Source of the DNA: Paenibacillus harenae
Lineage (GTDB): Bacteria > Bacillota > Bacilli > Paenibacillales > Paenibacillaceae
Length of the DNA stretch: 64,000 bases
Direction: 5' to 3'
Assembly (NCBI RefSeq): GCF_030812415.1
Contig: NZ_JAUSST010000011.1
Location: forward strand, 1-64,000
Shown here piece by piece: positions 1 to 7,148 of this stretch (its first letter is position 1; each line of letters starts with the position of its first letter). A program made the position numbers and the translations under genes. The notes beneath the pieces are model-generated. The model was not told the DNA's origin and did not search any database. It worked only from the letters and a program-made list of their open reading frames with translations.

Positions 1-108
1 GGTCGCTGGCCAGCATCTGGGACCCATATACATCTTACCAAGGAGTCTTTTTGTTTCTCAAACCTCGTATTTCTTCATTATAGGAATGCTGCCCGTTAGC
101 TTAATAAA

Positions 109-137
109 ATGAGCAGGCCGCCGCAGCACCTGCTCAT
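109..137 (-). terminator. Terminator after the clipped small gene
   Basis: A 9-bp perfect stem (ATGAGCAGG/CCTGCTCAT) with an 11-base loop lies downstream of the minus-strand gene ending at 171. On the minus strand it is followed by TTTTATT. A 14-base direct repeat, CCCGTTAGCTTAAT, flanks it (92-105 and 162-175), and the second copy contains the stop codon of that gene. Bases 1-91 show no gene that I can support. Confidence 0.6.
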
Positions 138-170
138 CTATTTGTTATTCAACTATCGTTACCCGTTAGC

Positions 171-494
171 TTAATGACTTGTATGAAATTCTTTAGGGTC
201 GATTTTCAACATATCAGCACCAAACTTTTGCGTCAGCTCAGCAATGTGTTCATCGGTTAGTTTGCCTCTGATGTCGATTACTTCTTCTCTGGGATTGTAT
301 CCGACACTATATGCTGATTGTGTTTCATATTTACTAAGTATTTTAGCATGAAGGTATTCATCAACTTCCTTCGCCATATCACGAAGTACTTTTGGATTAT
401 GTTTGGCTTTCTTAAATACAACTTTATCGCCAAGTTTTTTTTCTAGCTCCTTGCGAATAGCCATCATTTCTGTCGTGTCCTCTTTATCAACCAA
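171..494 (-). CDS. Hypothetical protein, probably clipped at its N-terminus
   Basis: This 107-residue, charged, Lys/Glu-rich protein has no family I recognise, no signal peptide and no membrane segment. The first usable start is TTG at 494, with no ribosome site before it. The frame stays open for six more codons (LKVVF before the TTG) to a stop at 513-515. The extra upstream residues read like the inside of a domain, so the true N-terminus was probably lost in a rearrangement. It may be a remnant rather than an expressed gene. A terminator follows it. Function unknown. Confidence 0.5.
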   Translation of the reverse strand: MVDKEDTTEMMAIRKELEKKLGDKVVFKKAKHNPKVLRDMAKEVDEYLHAKILSKYETQSAYSVGYNPREEVIDIRGKLTDEHIAELTQKFGADMLKIDPKEFHTSH

Positions 495-565
495 AAAAAC
501 AACCTTCAGGATTTAATTGTCACGGGGACACAACTGAAGTTATTTTCGTTCCCGAAACAATTGGA

Positions 566-591
566 AAAAGCACGGAGATGTCCGTGCTTTT
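566..591 (-). terminator. Terminator of the acetate-transporter-like gene
   Basis: An 11-bp perfect stem (AAAAGCACGGA/TCCGTGCTTTT) with a GATG loop starts a few bases past the stop at 598. On the minus strand it runs into a T tract. The A/T flanks make it potentially bidirectional. Confidence 0.8.
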
Positions 592-597
592 CAATTT

Positions 598-1233
598 TCA
601 GTTTTTCTTTCTATTTTGCAATTTAGTATAGAACGGACCCGGATTCGGAAAGATTTCTTTGCCAAAAGTGCCGTTTACCACAAGCGCAGCCGACAGATAT
701 ATTCCAAGCAATCCGCAGATGAGCAGCGCGTATGCGGCGATATGAGCAAGAACATTGCTGAATCCTGCGCTGACTATGCCGAAGTCGTGAATAGCGATAC
801 TGATTATCGCGAAGTTCAATACAACTATAAGCTCGAAAAGTATTGCCGGTGACTTGAAAAATGCGGGCGTCCAGAGCAGAACCACAAGCGCAAGAGCAGT
901 CCATGCCCAACCGTCTATTCTCGCGTCCAGTCCGGGCTCGTAATACTTTAATAACATTTCCAGTCCGCTCACAAGCATAAAGAATACGGAAAAGTAAAGG
1001 TATGTGTTGCCGCCCGACAGATTGTTTGTCTTGAGGTCAAGCAAAGCGACTACAAACTGAATTACGAACCCGCCAAGCAAAAAGCAGGCAAGCAGCGGCA
1101 TAGCACTTGCATCTACACTCCCCGTCAGCAAAGCAAAGAAGCAAAAGCAGGCTACAGCAAGCGCAACAAGCCCCGCAGGCGTCGGATTCGACCAATGCTG
1201 CGAATGGTCATTTTGTGTTTTGTTCTCATCCAT
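598..1233 (-). CDS. GPR1/FUN34/YaaH (SatP-type) acetate/succinate transporter family protein
   Basis: This 211-residue integral membrane protein matches the AceTr (GPR1/FUN34/YaaH) family. The signature NPTPAGL (residues 17-23) precedes about six hydrophobic segments. SatP of E. coli, the best-studied bacterial member, is a proton-coupled acetate/succinate carrier of similar length (about 190 residues). The first 16 residues are polar and His/Gln-rich, as is common in this family. The start is well placed: AGGAGGAAATAAAA precedes the ATG. It is transcribed alone, between a bidirectional terminator upstream (1401-1436) and its own terminator at 566-591. Substrate is inferred from the family only. 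Confidence 0.8.
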   Translation of the reverse strand: MDENKTQNDHSQHWSNPTPAGLVALAVACFCFFALLTGSVDASAMPLLACFLLGGFVIQFVVALLDLKTNNLSGGNTYLYFSVFFMLVSGLEMLLKYYEPGLDARIDGWAWTALALVVLLWTPAFFKSPAILFELIVVLNFAIISIAIHDFGIVSAGFSNVLAHIAAYALLICGLLGIYLSAALVVNGTFGKEIFPNPGPFYTKLQNRKKN

Positions 1234-1400
1234 TTTTATTTCCTCCTAAAAATGATTCTAATTATTATCGTAATAAGGTCATAGTAGCAAGAGATACGAG
1301 TCGCTGGAGTACGGGCGACAGGAATGTATCTCAAGCGTATATGACTTAACCCGCACGGACTGCAACAAAGTAGGTCGCAGTTAATATACCTTATTAAAAA

Positions 1401-1436
1401 AATACCCTGCGGCGTTGGTTCCGTAGGGTATTTTTT
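1401..1436. terminator. Bidirectional rho-independent terminator
   Basis: AATACCCTGCGG pairs with CCGTAGGGTATT across an 8-base loop. T-rich tails follow on both strands (TTTTATTATTTT on plus, TTTTTAATAAGG on minus). It insulates the transporter gene from the SDR unit. Confidence 0.8.
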
Positions 1437-1551
1437 ATTATTTTAAAAAACTAACCTAATTTACCTTAAGCGAAAACCCACTCTTATATATAAGAATGAT
1501 TACTTTACCGCCGAATATTTCTTGCGAGTAAAATGTAGAATCCCTACTTTC

Positions 1552-1580
1552 GGGGCGGCACCCGCTTGAGGCGCCGCCCC
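1552..1580 (-). terminator. GC-rich hairpin downstream of the SDR gene
   Basis: GGGGCGGC pairs with GCCGCCCC just past the stop at 1595, with no T run. Its style differs from every other terminator in this window and resembles stem-loops of high-GC genomes. That supports import of this block. Confidence 0.5.
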
Positions 1581-1594
1581 TTGGCAGGTTAAAA

Positions 1595-2401
1595 TCAGAT
1601 CCGGTTTTCCCAGGCGGCTAGCTGATGATTCTTCAGCATGTCCTCGATCACCTGAGGGACGACGTTTCGGAATTTGCCTTCGTCGGCGGGGACGATTTCG
1701 ATCATGCGATCGATCATCTCCTGCGCATCCATCTTGCCTTCAGGCGTGGCGAAGAAATCGTCGAAGCCCTTGCGCAGATCGGCGCGCTTTGAGAAGTTGA
1801 CCTCGTCGTCGAGCCAGCGGAAAGGATTGTCCGCCATCGTCTCGTTATAACCCGTGTAATAGGCGCCCGGATTGATGGTCTGGACCTTGATCCCATACTG
1901 GGCCAACTCCTGTTGCATGGCCTCGGCGAATGCCTCCAGCGCATGTTTGGTCGAAACATAGGTACCCCAGTTGGCGGGGGTGAACAGGCCGCCCATGGAC
2001 GAAGTGAAGACGACCTTGCCCTTCTTGCCCTCGCGTACCCATTTCTGGACAACGCCTTGAGTGAGGATCAGTGGCAGGAAGACGTTGACCTCGTAATTCT
2101 TGCGGACGAGATCGACCGGGATTTCCCAGACCGGGCCGGCTTCGCCCATGCCCGCATTGTTCCAGAGCACGTCGAAGTCCCAGGACTGCGCCTGCTTGAT
2201 ATCATAAGGGTCGGTCAGGTCGAGGCGCTCGACGCGCAGGTTGGTGAGGCCGAGGGCTTCGGCTTCCTCACGCAGCGGGGTCACCTGCGAGGATACGTGG
2301 ACGGTGGCGATGATGTTGTGGCCATTCTTGGCCATGCCGATGGCCGCTCCCTTGCCGAAGCCAGAGCCAGCGCCGGTGATGAGGATGGTTTTGGTAGTCA
2401 T
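1595..2401 (-). CDS. SDR-family oxidoreductase, GC-rich, probably imported
   Basis: This 268-residue classical short-chain dehydrogenase/reductase has a cofactor-binding TGAGSGFG near residues 10-17, the NNAG motif (WNNAGMGEAG), and a catalytic Ser (VVFTSSMGG) followed by Y-x-x-x-K (YVSTK). SDRs use NAD(P)H on alcohols or ketones; the substrate cannot be read from sequence. A ribosome site (AAAGGAATGA) lies about 8 bases before the ATG. Codon use is strongly GC-biased (runs of third-position G/C), unlike the flanking genes and similar to alphaproteobacterial SDRs. It lies 52 bases downstream of the HbpS-like gene and probably forms a transcription unit with it. Both sit next to a truncated integrase. 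Confidence 0.85.
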   Translation of the reverse strand: MTTKTILITGAGSGFGKGAAIGMAKNGHNIIATVHVSSQVTPLREEAEALGLTNLRVERLDLTDPYDIKQAQSWDFDVLWNNAGMGEAGPVWEIPVDLVRKNYEVNVFLPLILTQGVVQKWVREGKKGKVVFTSSMGGLFTPANWGTYVSTKHALEAFAEAMQQELAQYGIKVQTINPGAYYTGYNETMADNPFRWLDDEVNFSKRADLRKGFDDFFATPEGKMDAQEMIDRMIEIVPADEGKFRNVVPQVIEDMLKNHQLAAWENRI

Positions 2402-2453
2402 AATACATTCATTCCTTTCACATTTGGGTTGATGGTTGTGCTTGGGTTGTTGC

Positions 2454-2855
2454 TCAGTTGCCGAGCGCCGCTGCCGCGGCTTGGGCGATGTCGAGGTCCT
2501 GTGCTACTGCGCCGCCGGATATGCCAACTGCGCCGATCAGGATGCCGCTGGCGTCCCGCAGAGGAAGGCCGCCTGCGAAGACCACCAGACCGCCATTGGT
2601 CTGCTCCAAGCCGGGCGAGGTACCGCCGGGTTTGGAGAATTCACCGATCGCCTCGGTGGGCATGCCGAACAGCGCGGCTGTCCGGGCCTTGCCGAGAGCG
2701 ATGTCGATGGAGCCCAGAAGGGCACCGTCCATCCGGCCAAAGGCCTTCAGGTTCACGCCGGCGTCCAGGACTGCAATATTGACCGGAACGCCGATTTCCG
2801 TGGCCCGCGCCTCGCCGGCGGCGATGATCTTGCGGGCTTGTTCTGCTGTAATCAT
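2454..2855 (-). CDS. GlcG/HbpS family (DUF336) heme-binding-like protein
   Basis: This 133-residue protein covers the complete DUF336 (GlcG/HbpS) fold, with the N-terminal MITAEQARKII helix, the central VLDAGVNLKAFGRMDGA strand-turn and the conserved GGLPLR motif. Members bind heme (HbpS) or accompany small-molecule oxidation operons (GlcG); many partner with dehydrogenases, so pairing with an SDR gene fits. CAGGAG lies 10 bases before the ATG. The high GC content is shared with the SDR gene and differs from native genes. The start overlaps the 3' end of the integrase fragment by four bases, which suggests the rearrangement junction lies here. Confidence 0.8.
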   Translation of the reverse strand: MITAEQARKIIAAGEARATEIGVPVNIAVLDAGVNLKAFGRMDGALLGSIDIALGKARTAALFGMPTEAIGEFSKPGGTSPGLEQTNGGLVVFAGGLPLRDASGILIGAVGISGGAVAQDLDIAQAAAAALGN

Positions 2856-3046
2856 CTCGTATTCTCCTGTCTTTTAGGAATGGATCGGGGCCGTTTAAGT
2901 GCTTTCGTCCCCGCTTCCAAAACCTCTTTCTTTGTGCGGAAACCCGCTTTTGTAATGTACTTTCTTTTGCCGTCAACTTTCGCGCCCTCAATGCGGTCTT
3001 CCCAGTTCGGTTTTTTGTCCGGTTTATCTTTGTTCCTATTGTCCAA
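2852..3046 (-). pseudogene. Truncated phage/Tn916-type integrase, arm-binding N-domain only
   Basis: The 64-residue reading frame has the W-E-x-R-I start and the DGKRKYITKAGF-x-TKKE-A/V-x-x-AG core, typical of the arm-DNA-binding N-terminal domain of Tn916/phage tyrosine integrases. Full-length members have about 370-400 residues. Here homology stops near residue 50, and a short unrelated tail runs into the GC-rich imported block. A stop lies just upstream (3053-3055) and the start is TTG without a ribosome site. It cannot act as a recombinase because the catalytic domain is absent. It marks a former integrative element whose remainder was lost or replaced. Confidence 0.75.
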
Positions 3047-3120
3047 AGAAAATTAAGTGTAGGTGGTTGATTTAACGCGGTTTTTGAGTTTCAAAATCGT
3101 CAGCTTTTGAAAAATAAGTT

Positions 3121-3304
3121 TTAGACGCCCCTGCCGCAAACGTGGCACCATTCGGCAAACTCATCCAAAATAGCTTTAACCGATAAATTATGAAATCCAG
3201 CCTCTTCTATACTCCAGTAATAAATCAAACTTTTTGCTTTGCCATATTCCACCATCCTTTTCAATGTAGTTTGTAATTCTGTTAAGAATCTGAGCTTATT
3301 TCAT
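3121..3304 (-). pseudogene. Short coding-like remnant ending in CHVCGRG
   Basis: An uninterrupted minus-strand frame of about 58 codons runs between a TGA near 3302 and the TAA at 3121-3123. It ends in EWCHVCGRGV, with a half zinc-ribbon (CxxC). The amino-acid mix is protein-like (KSLIYYWSIEEAGF), but no ribosome site or convincing start is present. I do not recognise the family. It probably belongs to the same broken mobile element as the integrase fragment. Confidence 0.3.
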
Positions 3305-3651
3305 CATGATTCCCACAGATCAGATCATCGCAGCGGATCCTTTTTGTTCCTTCCACCTTACGAGTTAACTATACCAACCTTGTTGATCTTTCACTTTGCT
3401 ATCAAGTCCAAAGAATTTATTCTTTTAGCTCAATCGTGCAAGTTGTGCTTTTCAATATTTCTTTGTCTTAAGACTCTGTCTTATGCTTGGCTTTTCTATG
3501 TAATAGAAAAGGTCTGAAATAAAGATTCAAGTGATTCCAGCCTCTTGTGGATTTGGAAGCGTATTGGTACGACCAGCAGTCGCAGCGGCAGCGAATAATA
3601 TGGCAGTATTAGTGGGAAGTAGGGATTTTTCATGTTGAAGGTTGAAAGAAC
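3305..3651. other. Accessory DNA left of the IS66 relic, no supported gene
   Basis: No gene is convincing. A plus-strand frame at 3531-3638, with GTG and then residues such as GFGSVLVRPAVAAAANNM, ends in TGA 14 bases before the IS66 end. It reads like the C-terminus of a real protein with no upstream portion. It may be a gene fragment cut by past rearrangement. The rest is AT-rich with no motifs I recognise. Confidence 0.3.
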
Positions 3652-3713
3652 GTAAGCGTCTCATCACGTACAACTAGCTCCATCTCCATCTAAGACCAAA
3701 AGTTTTGCGATAC

Positions 3714-4735
3714 CTATCCCATAACGCGACAAGTAATCGGAAGCATAGATGACCATGGCAAATAAGGCTCGAGCGCCTCTGGATTTTGTGAATCCGGAAG
3801 CTGCGGGAGCTGCTCGAACAGGTACTTTAAATATTGAAATGGAAGAAGTCCGTTTTCCTTCGCCGTCTCGATGACGCTGTAGATCGCCGCACCTTGCTTT
3901 CGCGCCGCGAGGCGTATTCGCAAATAACCAGTTCTTTCTCCGATTACGAATGGCTTGATCGAGCGCTCACTGCGATTATTATCGATCTCACCTGCAGCGT
4001 CGTCTCATCTGCATGAAGCGCATCCTGCCTTAGCAGATAAGCTTTCATCACGGAGACCAATGGCATGAGCCATTTCTGTGCACCATAGATCATCCAATTC
4101 GTCATCGTCTGACGAGATAACGTGTATCCAAGACGCGCGAAATGCTGCTCTTGCCGGTATAACGGCAAGCTGTCGACGTATTTCTGGCTTATAACGTAAG
4201 CCATGCTCGACGGTGATGCCAAACTTCCCGGATAGACAGGTTTTGGCATCGCAGCTGTGACAATGGGGGTTTCAATATCTTCACGTTCACAATGACGGCA
4301 GGCATACACATTTCGCACGTGACGGATGACCTTCACTTGTGGCGGTACAACGGCAATATCATTGCGCGTCTCTGTACTCATCTCGTGAAGGAACCCACCG
4401 CAGCACGCACAAGCTTGCTCGCCTTCCTCCAGTGAATAGGTGATTGTTTCTACTGGAAGCTTGGAGAGATCCTCTGTTCGCTTGCCGGATGATTTGCGCC
4501 GCTCGTAGGTAATTTGTTCAGACCGCGGCTCTTCACCAGCAGGTGTTGCATTCACTTCGGCTTCGTTGAACTACGGGAGTTCTAATTGATCCGGATGCGT
4601 CTGTTCGCTGGAAGCACCGAAACGCTTCTTCTGCGCTAAGCGGAACTGCTCTTCGTACCATTTGAGCTTGGCCGATCGTTCGATGATTTGTTGTTGTAGG
4701 GATTCGATGGTTGGCGTATCTGCATGTTTTTCCAT
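3714..4735 (-). pseudogene. tnpC: IS66 transposase TnpC remnant
   Basis: Reading from the ATG at 4733-4735, the N-terminal leucine-zipper-like part (SLQQQIIERSAKLKWYEEQF) runs to an in-frame TAG at 4571-4573 (ELP*FNEAEV). The frame then continues through the zinc-finger-like region (ACCGG near 4400; CRHCE near 4290) into the DDE core up to HADETTLQV near 4000. There a large deletion joins it to the C-terminal part (NNRSERSIKPFVIG, near 3960). Two frameshifts follow before IYSVIETAKENGLLPFQYL (3790-3870). One nonsense codon, one deletion and two frameshifts make it inactive. Confidence 0.85.
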
Positions 4736-4745
4736 ACTTTACTCA

Positions 4746-4907
4746 TTAGATTGAAAAAAACCAATCCCTGTAAGTGCCTATGACGAAATGATTACAAAGA
4801 TGACCAAAGCTTTCCTGAACGATGGGAGCAAGTCCGTCGATCGACTTGCGCAGATCGGTGGAACCACAAGCAAGAAACACACGCTGATTGCTTGGAAAGG
4901 TCAGCAT
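4746..4907 (-). pseudogene. tnpB: IS66 accessory TnpB, N-terminal fragment
   Basis: About 46 residues matching the TnpB start are readable, including RVFLACGSTDLRKSIDGLA, which is the family signature. The sequence then jumps after GTYRDW into a short tail and a stop at 4746-4748. Intact TnpB has about 115 residues, so the C-terminal half is deleted. Its ATG at 4905-4907 overlaps the tnpA stop, the usual coupled arrangement in IS66. Confidence 0.8.
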
Positions 4908-5230
4908 GGTGAAGTAAGCGCGTGAATCACTTCGCGCAAAAGCATGGGGTCAAAGCCGGAATGAAGCTCGCTACTGGCTTCACCGATATGAAGGATTAGA
5001 GAAGGAGCAGGAGAAACGTTGCCAGGTGGATCTACAGTGTCAAGAGGTACAAACTGTACGGGAGAAGTCTTTGGATCTGGAGTAGCTGGGTTTATTTTGT
5101 ACAGCCAATATTTCAATTGTTCGACAGAACAATGATTTGCGGAGCACCAAGCTTTCATCGTGAGGCCACTTGCCCGATAGTCAGCGATACGTGTGTGCCA
5201 ATCTTGTCTGCGTTGTTCTTTGGCATTCAT
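4901..5230 (-). CDS. tnpA: IS66 accessory protein TnpA, intact frame in a dead element
   Basis: This 109-residue protein matches TnpA of IS66. The N-terminal helix-turn-helix-like part, with RRQDWHTRIADYRASGLT and then WCSANHCSVEQLKYWLYK, is characteristic. The C-terminal half is variable. It is the only uninterrupted frame left in the element. TnpA is required together with TnpB and TnpC for IS66 transposition, so it has no autonomous role here. Upstream sequence to the element end (5231-5311) is non-coding. Confidence 0.85.
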   Translation of the reverse strand: MNAKEQRRQDWHTRIADYRASGLTMKAWCSANHCSVEQLKYWLYKINPATPDPKTSPVQFVPLDTVDPPGNVSPAPSLILHIGEASSELHSGFDPMLLREVIHALTSPC

Positions 5231-5318
5231 GAGTTACCCTCCGTATTCAGGTTTATCTCATGGTCTCATAGCTAGGTTAGTAGTTGAAGGTGTGGAGAGT
5301 TTGACGCTTACCAAATAA

Positions 5319-5344
5319 CCCACATCTTGACGACAAGATGTGGG
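5319..5344 (-). terminator. Terminator of the amidase operon
   Basis: An 11-bp perfect stem (CCCACATCTTG/CAAGATGTGGG) with an ACGA loop follows the amidase stop. Its T-rich tail (TTATTT) lies in the would-be target duplication of the IS66 relic, so the IS landed immediately behind this terminator. Confidence 0.8.
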
Positions 5345-5407
5345 CTAAGATAAAGAAAAACAAACCGCAAAAGCCGGCGATCTGCACTTGTCCGGTCAAG
5401 CATGCAG

Positions 5408-6508
5408 TTACCTGCTGAAGTAATCCTCGAGCCCATCCGCAATTGCTCTGGCCGCCAACTTCTGGTAGTCGGAGCCGCGAACGATGGATTCATCCTTCGC
5501 GTTGGACAAGAATCCGAGCTCGACAAGTGCAGATACTGTGTCATTTTCCCGCAAAACGTAAAGATCGCCGAAAGATATCCCGTTATTCTTCAAGCCGATG
5601 CCGCCCGCAAGTCTATTTTCTATCGCTCGGGCCAATGGTCGATCTTTCGTTTCCGAATAATAGAAGGTAAGTATGCCGGACGTTTTATTCTCCGAAGAAT
5701 TATAATGGATGCTGACGAAAGCGTCCGCACCGGAGGATTCGCTTATCTTGACCCTATCGGAAAGCTTGGGCAATTCCTCGTCCTTCGTTCTTGTCATGAG
5801 GACGCGGGCTCCGCGACTGCGAAGCTCATCCTCAAGGTAGAAGGAGGTGCTTAAATTAAGTTTTTTCTCGATCGTTTCATATTTCGTTCCGATCGTTCCG
5901 GGATCGTCTCCGCCGTGACCGGGGTCAATGACGATTACTTTCCCTTTAAGTCCCTTTGATTGTCCCGAAGAAACCGCCGCCGTTTCAATTGCGCTCTTCT
6001 CGATATAACGGTCCGAGACCCAGCCGGATTGCCCATCCCGAGATTCGATCTGAGCCCAACCTTCCCGGGAGTCCATTATCGTAACCGCCTCGCCTTTTGT
6101 TAGGCCCCCCAGAACCTTATAGTTCAACCCGGCGCCGGCCCTGATCCGCAGCGAATCCGCCAGCACAGTCGCATGGGTGGTTGCAGAACTCTTTTGCCCG
6201 CTGACGTCTTGATCCGCCGTAACGTCACTGCCGTCGACCTTCTTCAAATAATAACCTGCCGCCCAGCCGGAGATCCGGTCCGACTTGATGCGCAGCCAGC
6301 CGTACTCTTCATTCGAAACGGTGACCAACTCGCCTTTCTTCAAAGAACCCACGATCGACGATTCAAGCGATGACTCGCTGCGGACATTCAACGAGTCGGC
6401 ATATACCTTGGCTGTATAACTTCCGCTTGCTTCTGCATGGTTTGGTATATATCCGGAAATACTAATCAACCCAAAGATCAAAATTGTCAGGTATACAATT
6501 TGCTTCAT
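5408..6508 (-). CDS. N-acetylmuramoyl-L-alanine amidase with two SH3b domains
   Basis: This 366-residue secreted cell-wall hydrolase has a signal peptide (residues 1-27, cleavage likely after AEA). Two bacterial SH3 domains (about 31-90 and 111-171, each with LNVRS/LRIRA) bind peptidoglycan, and an Amidase_3 domain follows (about 190-365). Predicted zinc ligands are His198 (DPGHGG), Glu211 and His268 (SIHYN), with catalytic Glu330 (ALVELGF). The enzyme cuts the amide bond between MurNAc and the stem peptide; CwlC/CwlD-type relatives act in sporulation or mother-cell lysis. GGAGACTAGT precedes the ATG and contains the stop of the upstream small gene, so the two are coupled. It is the last gene of a three-gene unit (6968 to 5408). 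Confidence 0.9.
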   Translation of the reverse strand: MKQIVYLTILIFGLISISGYIPNHAEASGSYTAKVYADSLNVRSESSLESSIVGSLKKGELVTVSNEEYGWLRIKSDRISGWAAGYYLKKVDGSDVTADQDVSGQKSSATTHATVLADSLRIRAGAGLNYKVLGGLTKGEAVTIMDSREGWAQIESRDGQSGWVSDRYIEKSAIETAAVSSGQSKGLKGKVIVIDPGHGGDDPGTIGTKYETIEKKLNLSTSFYLEDELRSRGARVLMTRTKDEELPKLSDRVKISESSGADAFVSIHYNSSENKTSGILTFYYSETKDRPLARAIENRLAGGIGLKNNGISFGDLYVLRENDTVSALVELGFLSNAKDESIVRGSDYQKLAARAIADGLEDYFSR

Positions 6509-6509
6509 A

Positions 6510-6776
6510 CTAGTCTCCTTTAGTAGTCTTAGGATATGTAGGTCTATTATTATACCTGAAATTACTAGATTCGTGCATCATATAAATCAGGACGGCTAGG
6601 AATAAAAAAACAGCCATGCTCTTTTGAGCAAGGCCGTTATTGTCCGCATTAAACAGGTCGTTATGGTCGCTATTCAATCCTCCATTATTGGTATCTGCGA
6701 ATGGACGATTAATCCGATTATCCGCATTATCCCGGTTATGTAAGACTTCCCGCTTCTCATCCGGCCTCATGACCAA
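6510..6776 (-). CDS. Small single-span membrane protein, Asn/Asp-rich, unknown function
   Basis: This hypothetical protein of 86-88 residues has a hydrophilic, Asn/Asp-rich N-terminal half (repeated NADN/SDHND-like patches). One predicted transmembrane helix (SMAVFLFLAVLIYMM, about residues 53-67) and a short basic tail follow. The frame opens at a TTG (6776); an ATG two codons later (6770) is the likelier start, and the ribosome site is weak. It starts 20 bases after the gene at 6798 and ends inside the amidase ribosome site, which indicates an operon. Family not recognised; a cell-envelope or sporulation accessory role is only inferred from the amidase neighbour. Confidence 0.55.
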   Translation of the reverse strand: MVMRPDEKREVLHNRDNADNRINRPFADTNNGGLNSDHNDLFNADNNGLAQKSMAVFLFLAVLIYMMHESSNFRYNNRPTYPKTTKGD

Positions 6777-6797
6777 CCGCTGAGCTGATTCAAGATC

Positions 6798-6968
6798 CTA
6801 TTCTGTTTCTTCTTTGGTTGCTTTGTATGGTTGTCTAGCCGCTTGATTGATGTTGCGATCGATTTCGGATTCGCCTTGAATTTCGACGGCTGCCTCGATT
6901 TGATTGTTCAACTGCTCTTCGGCTTGTCCTATTCCATGCGCTCCTTGATGGTTTCTGCTTGTCGTCAT
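6798..6968 (-). CDS. Small hydrophilic Gln/Glu-rich protein, unknown function
   Basis: The 56-residue reading begins at the ATG 6966-6968 because GGGAGGAATAAAGTA immediately precedes it. A longer frame reaching 7025 lacks a ribosome site. The product (MTTSRNHQGAHG...) is highly polar, with AEEQLNNQIEAAVEIQ in the middle and no Cys or membrane segment. The composition resembles small spore-associated proteins, but I do not recognise the family. It is the first gene of the unit that leads to the amidase. Confidence 0.6.
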   Translation of the reverse strand: MTTSRNHQGAHGIGQAEEQLNNQIEAAVEIQGESEIDRNINQAARQPYKATKEETE

Positions 6969-7103
6969 TACTTTATTCCTCCCGCTTTTTTTTACGGCTA
7001 TCAGCCATAACCTTACAATAAACAAAATCGCAGCGGATTATGCGTCAATGGATAGATGTCTTGCCTTCCGTGTTCGTAGTCTATCTCAGGGGATTCATAA
7101 CCA

Positions 7104-7135
7104 AAAAAATAAAAACCGCAAGGTAAACGGTTCTT
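7104..7135 (-). terminator. Terminator after the C1q-like gene
   Basis: On the minus strand AAGAACCG pairs with CGGTTTTT across a 9-base loop and runs into TTTATTTTTTT. It separates the C1q-like gene from the amidase unit. Confidence 0.75.
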
Positions 7136-7148
7136 ATTTTTTATTTGA

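Larger units (their letters stand above)
1237..1594. other. Intergenic: leader of the transporter gene and two hairpins
   Basis: No gene is supported here. On the minus strand the stretch carries the promoter/leader of the transporter gene (about 1237-1400). It also has a bidirectional terminator (1401-1436) and a GC-rich hairpin (1552-1580). Base composition changes sharply near 1545: AT-rich to the left, strongly GC-rich to the right, where the imported SDR/HbpS block begins. Confidence 0.5.
3652..5311. mobile_element. IS66-family insertion sequence, decayed and internally deleted
   Basis: The element is bounded by inverted ends GTAAGCGTC (3652-3660) and GACGCTTAC (5303-5311), the ends expected for IS66. 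It carries recognisable tnpA, tnpB and tnpC in that order on the minus strand. The length is 1.66 kb against about 2.4-2.6 kb for intact members, so roughly a third is missing. The flanking octamers GAAAGAAC (left) and CAAATAAC (right) agree at 6 of 8 positions, consistent with an aged 8-bp target duplication. tnpB and tnpC are broken, so the copy is non-autonomous. Confidence 0.85.

Noticed and set aside
1913-2782. 289-codon plus-strand frame across the SDR/HbpS pair
   Set aside because: Antisense to two recognisable protein families; a GC-rich sequence rarely contains stops in shadow frames.
3239-3517. 92-codon plus-strand frame
   Set aside because: Composition is Phe/Leu/Ser-rich with no ribosome site and no resemblance to a family; it overlaps a better minus-strand remnant.
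5402-5854. 150-codon plus-strand frame within the amidase
   Set aside because: Antisense to the catalytic domain of a well-supported amidase.
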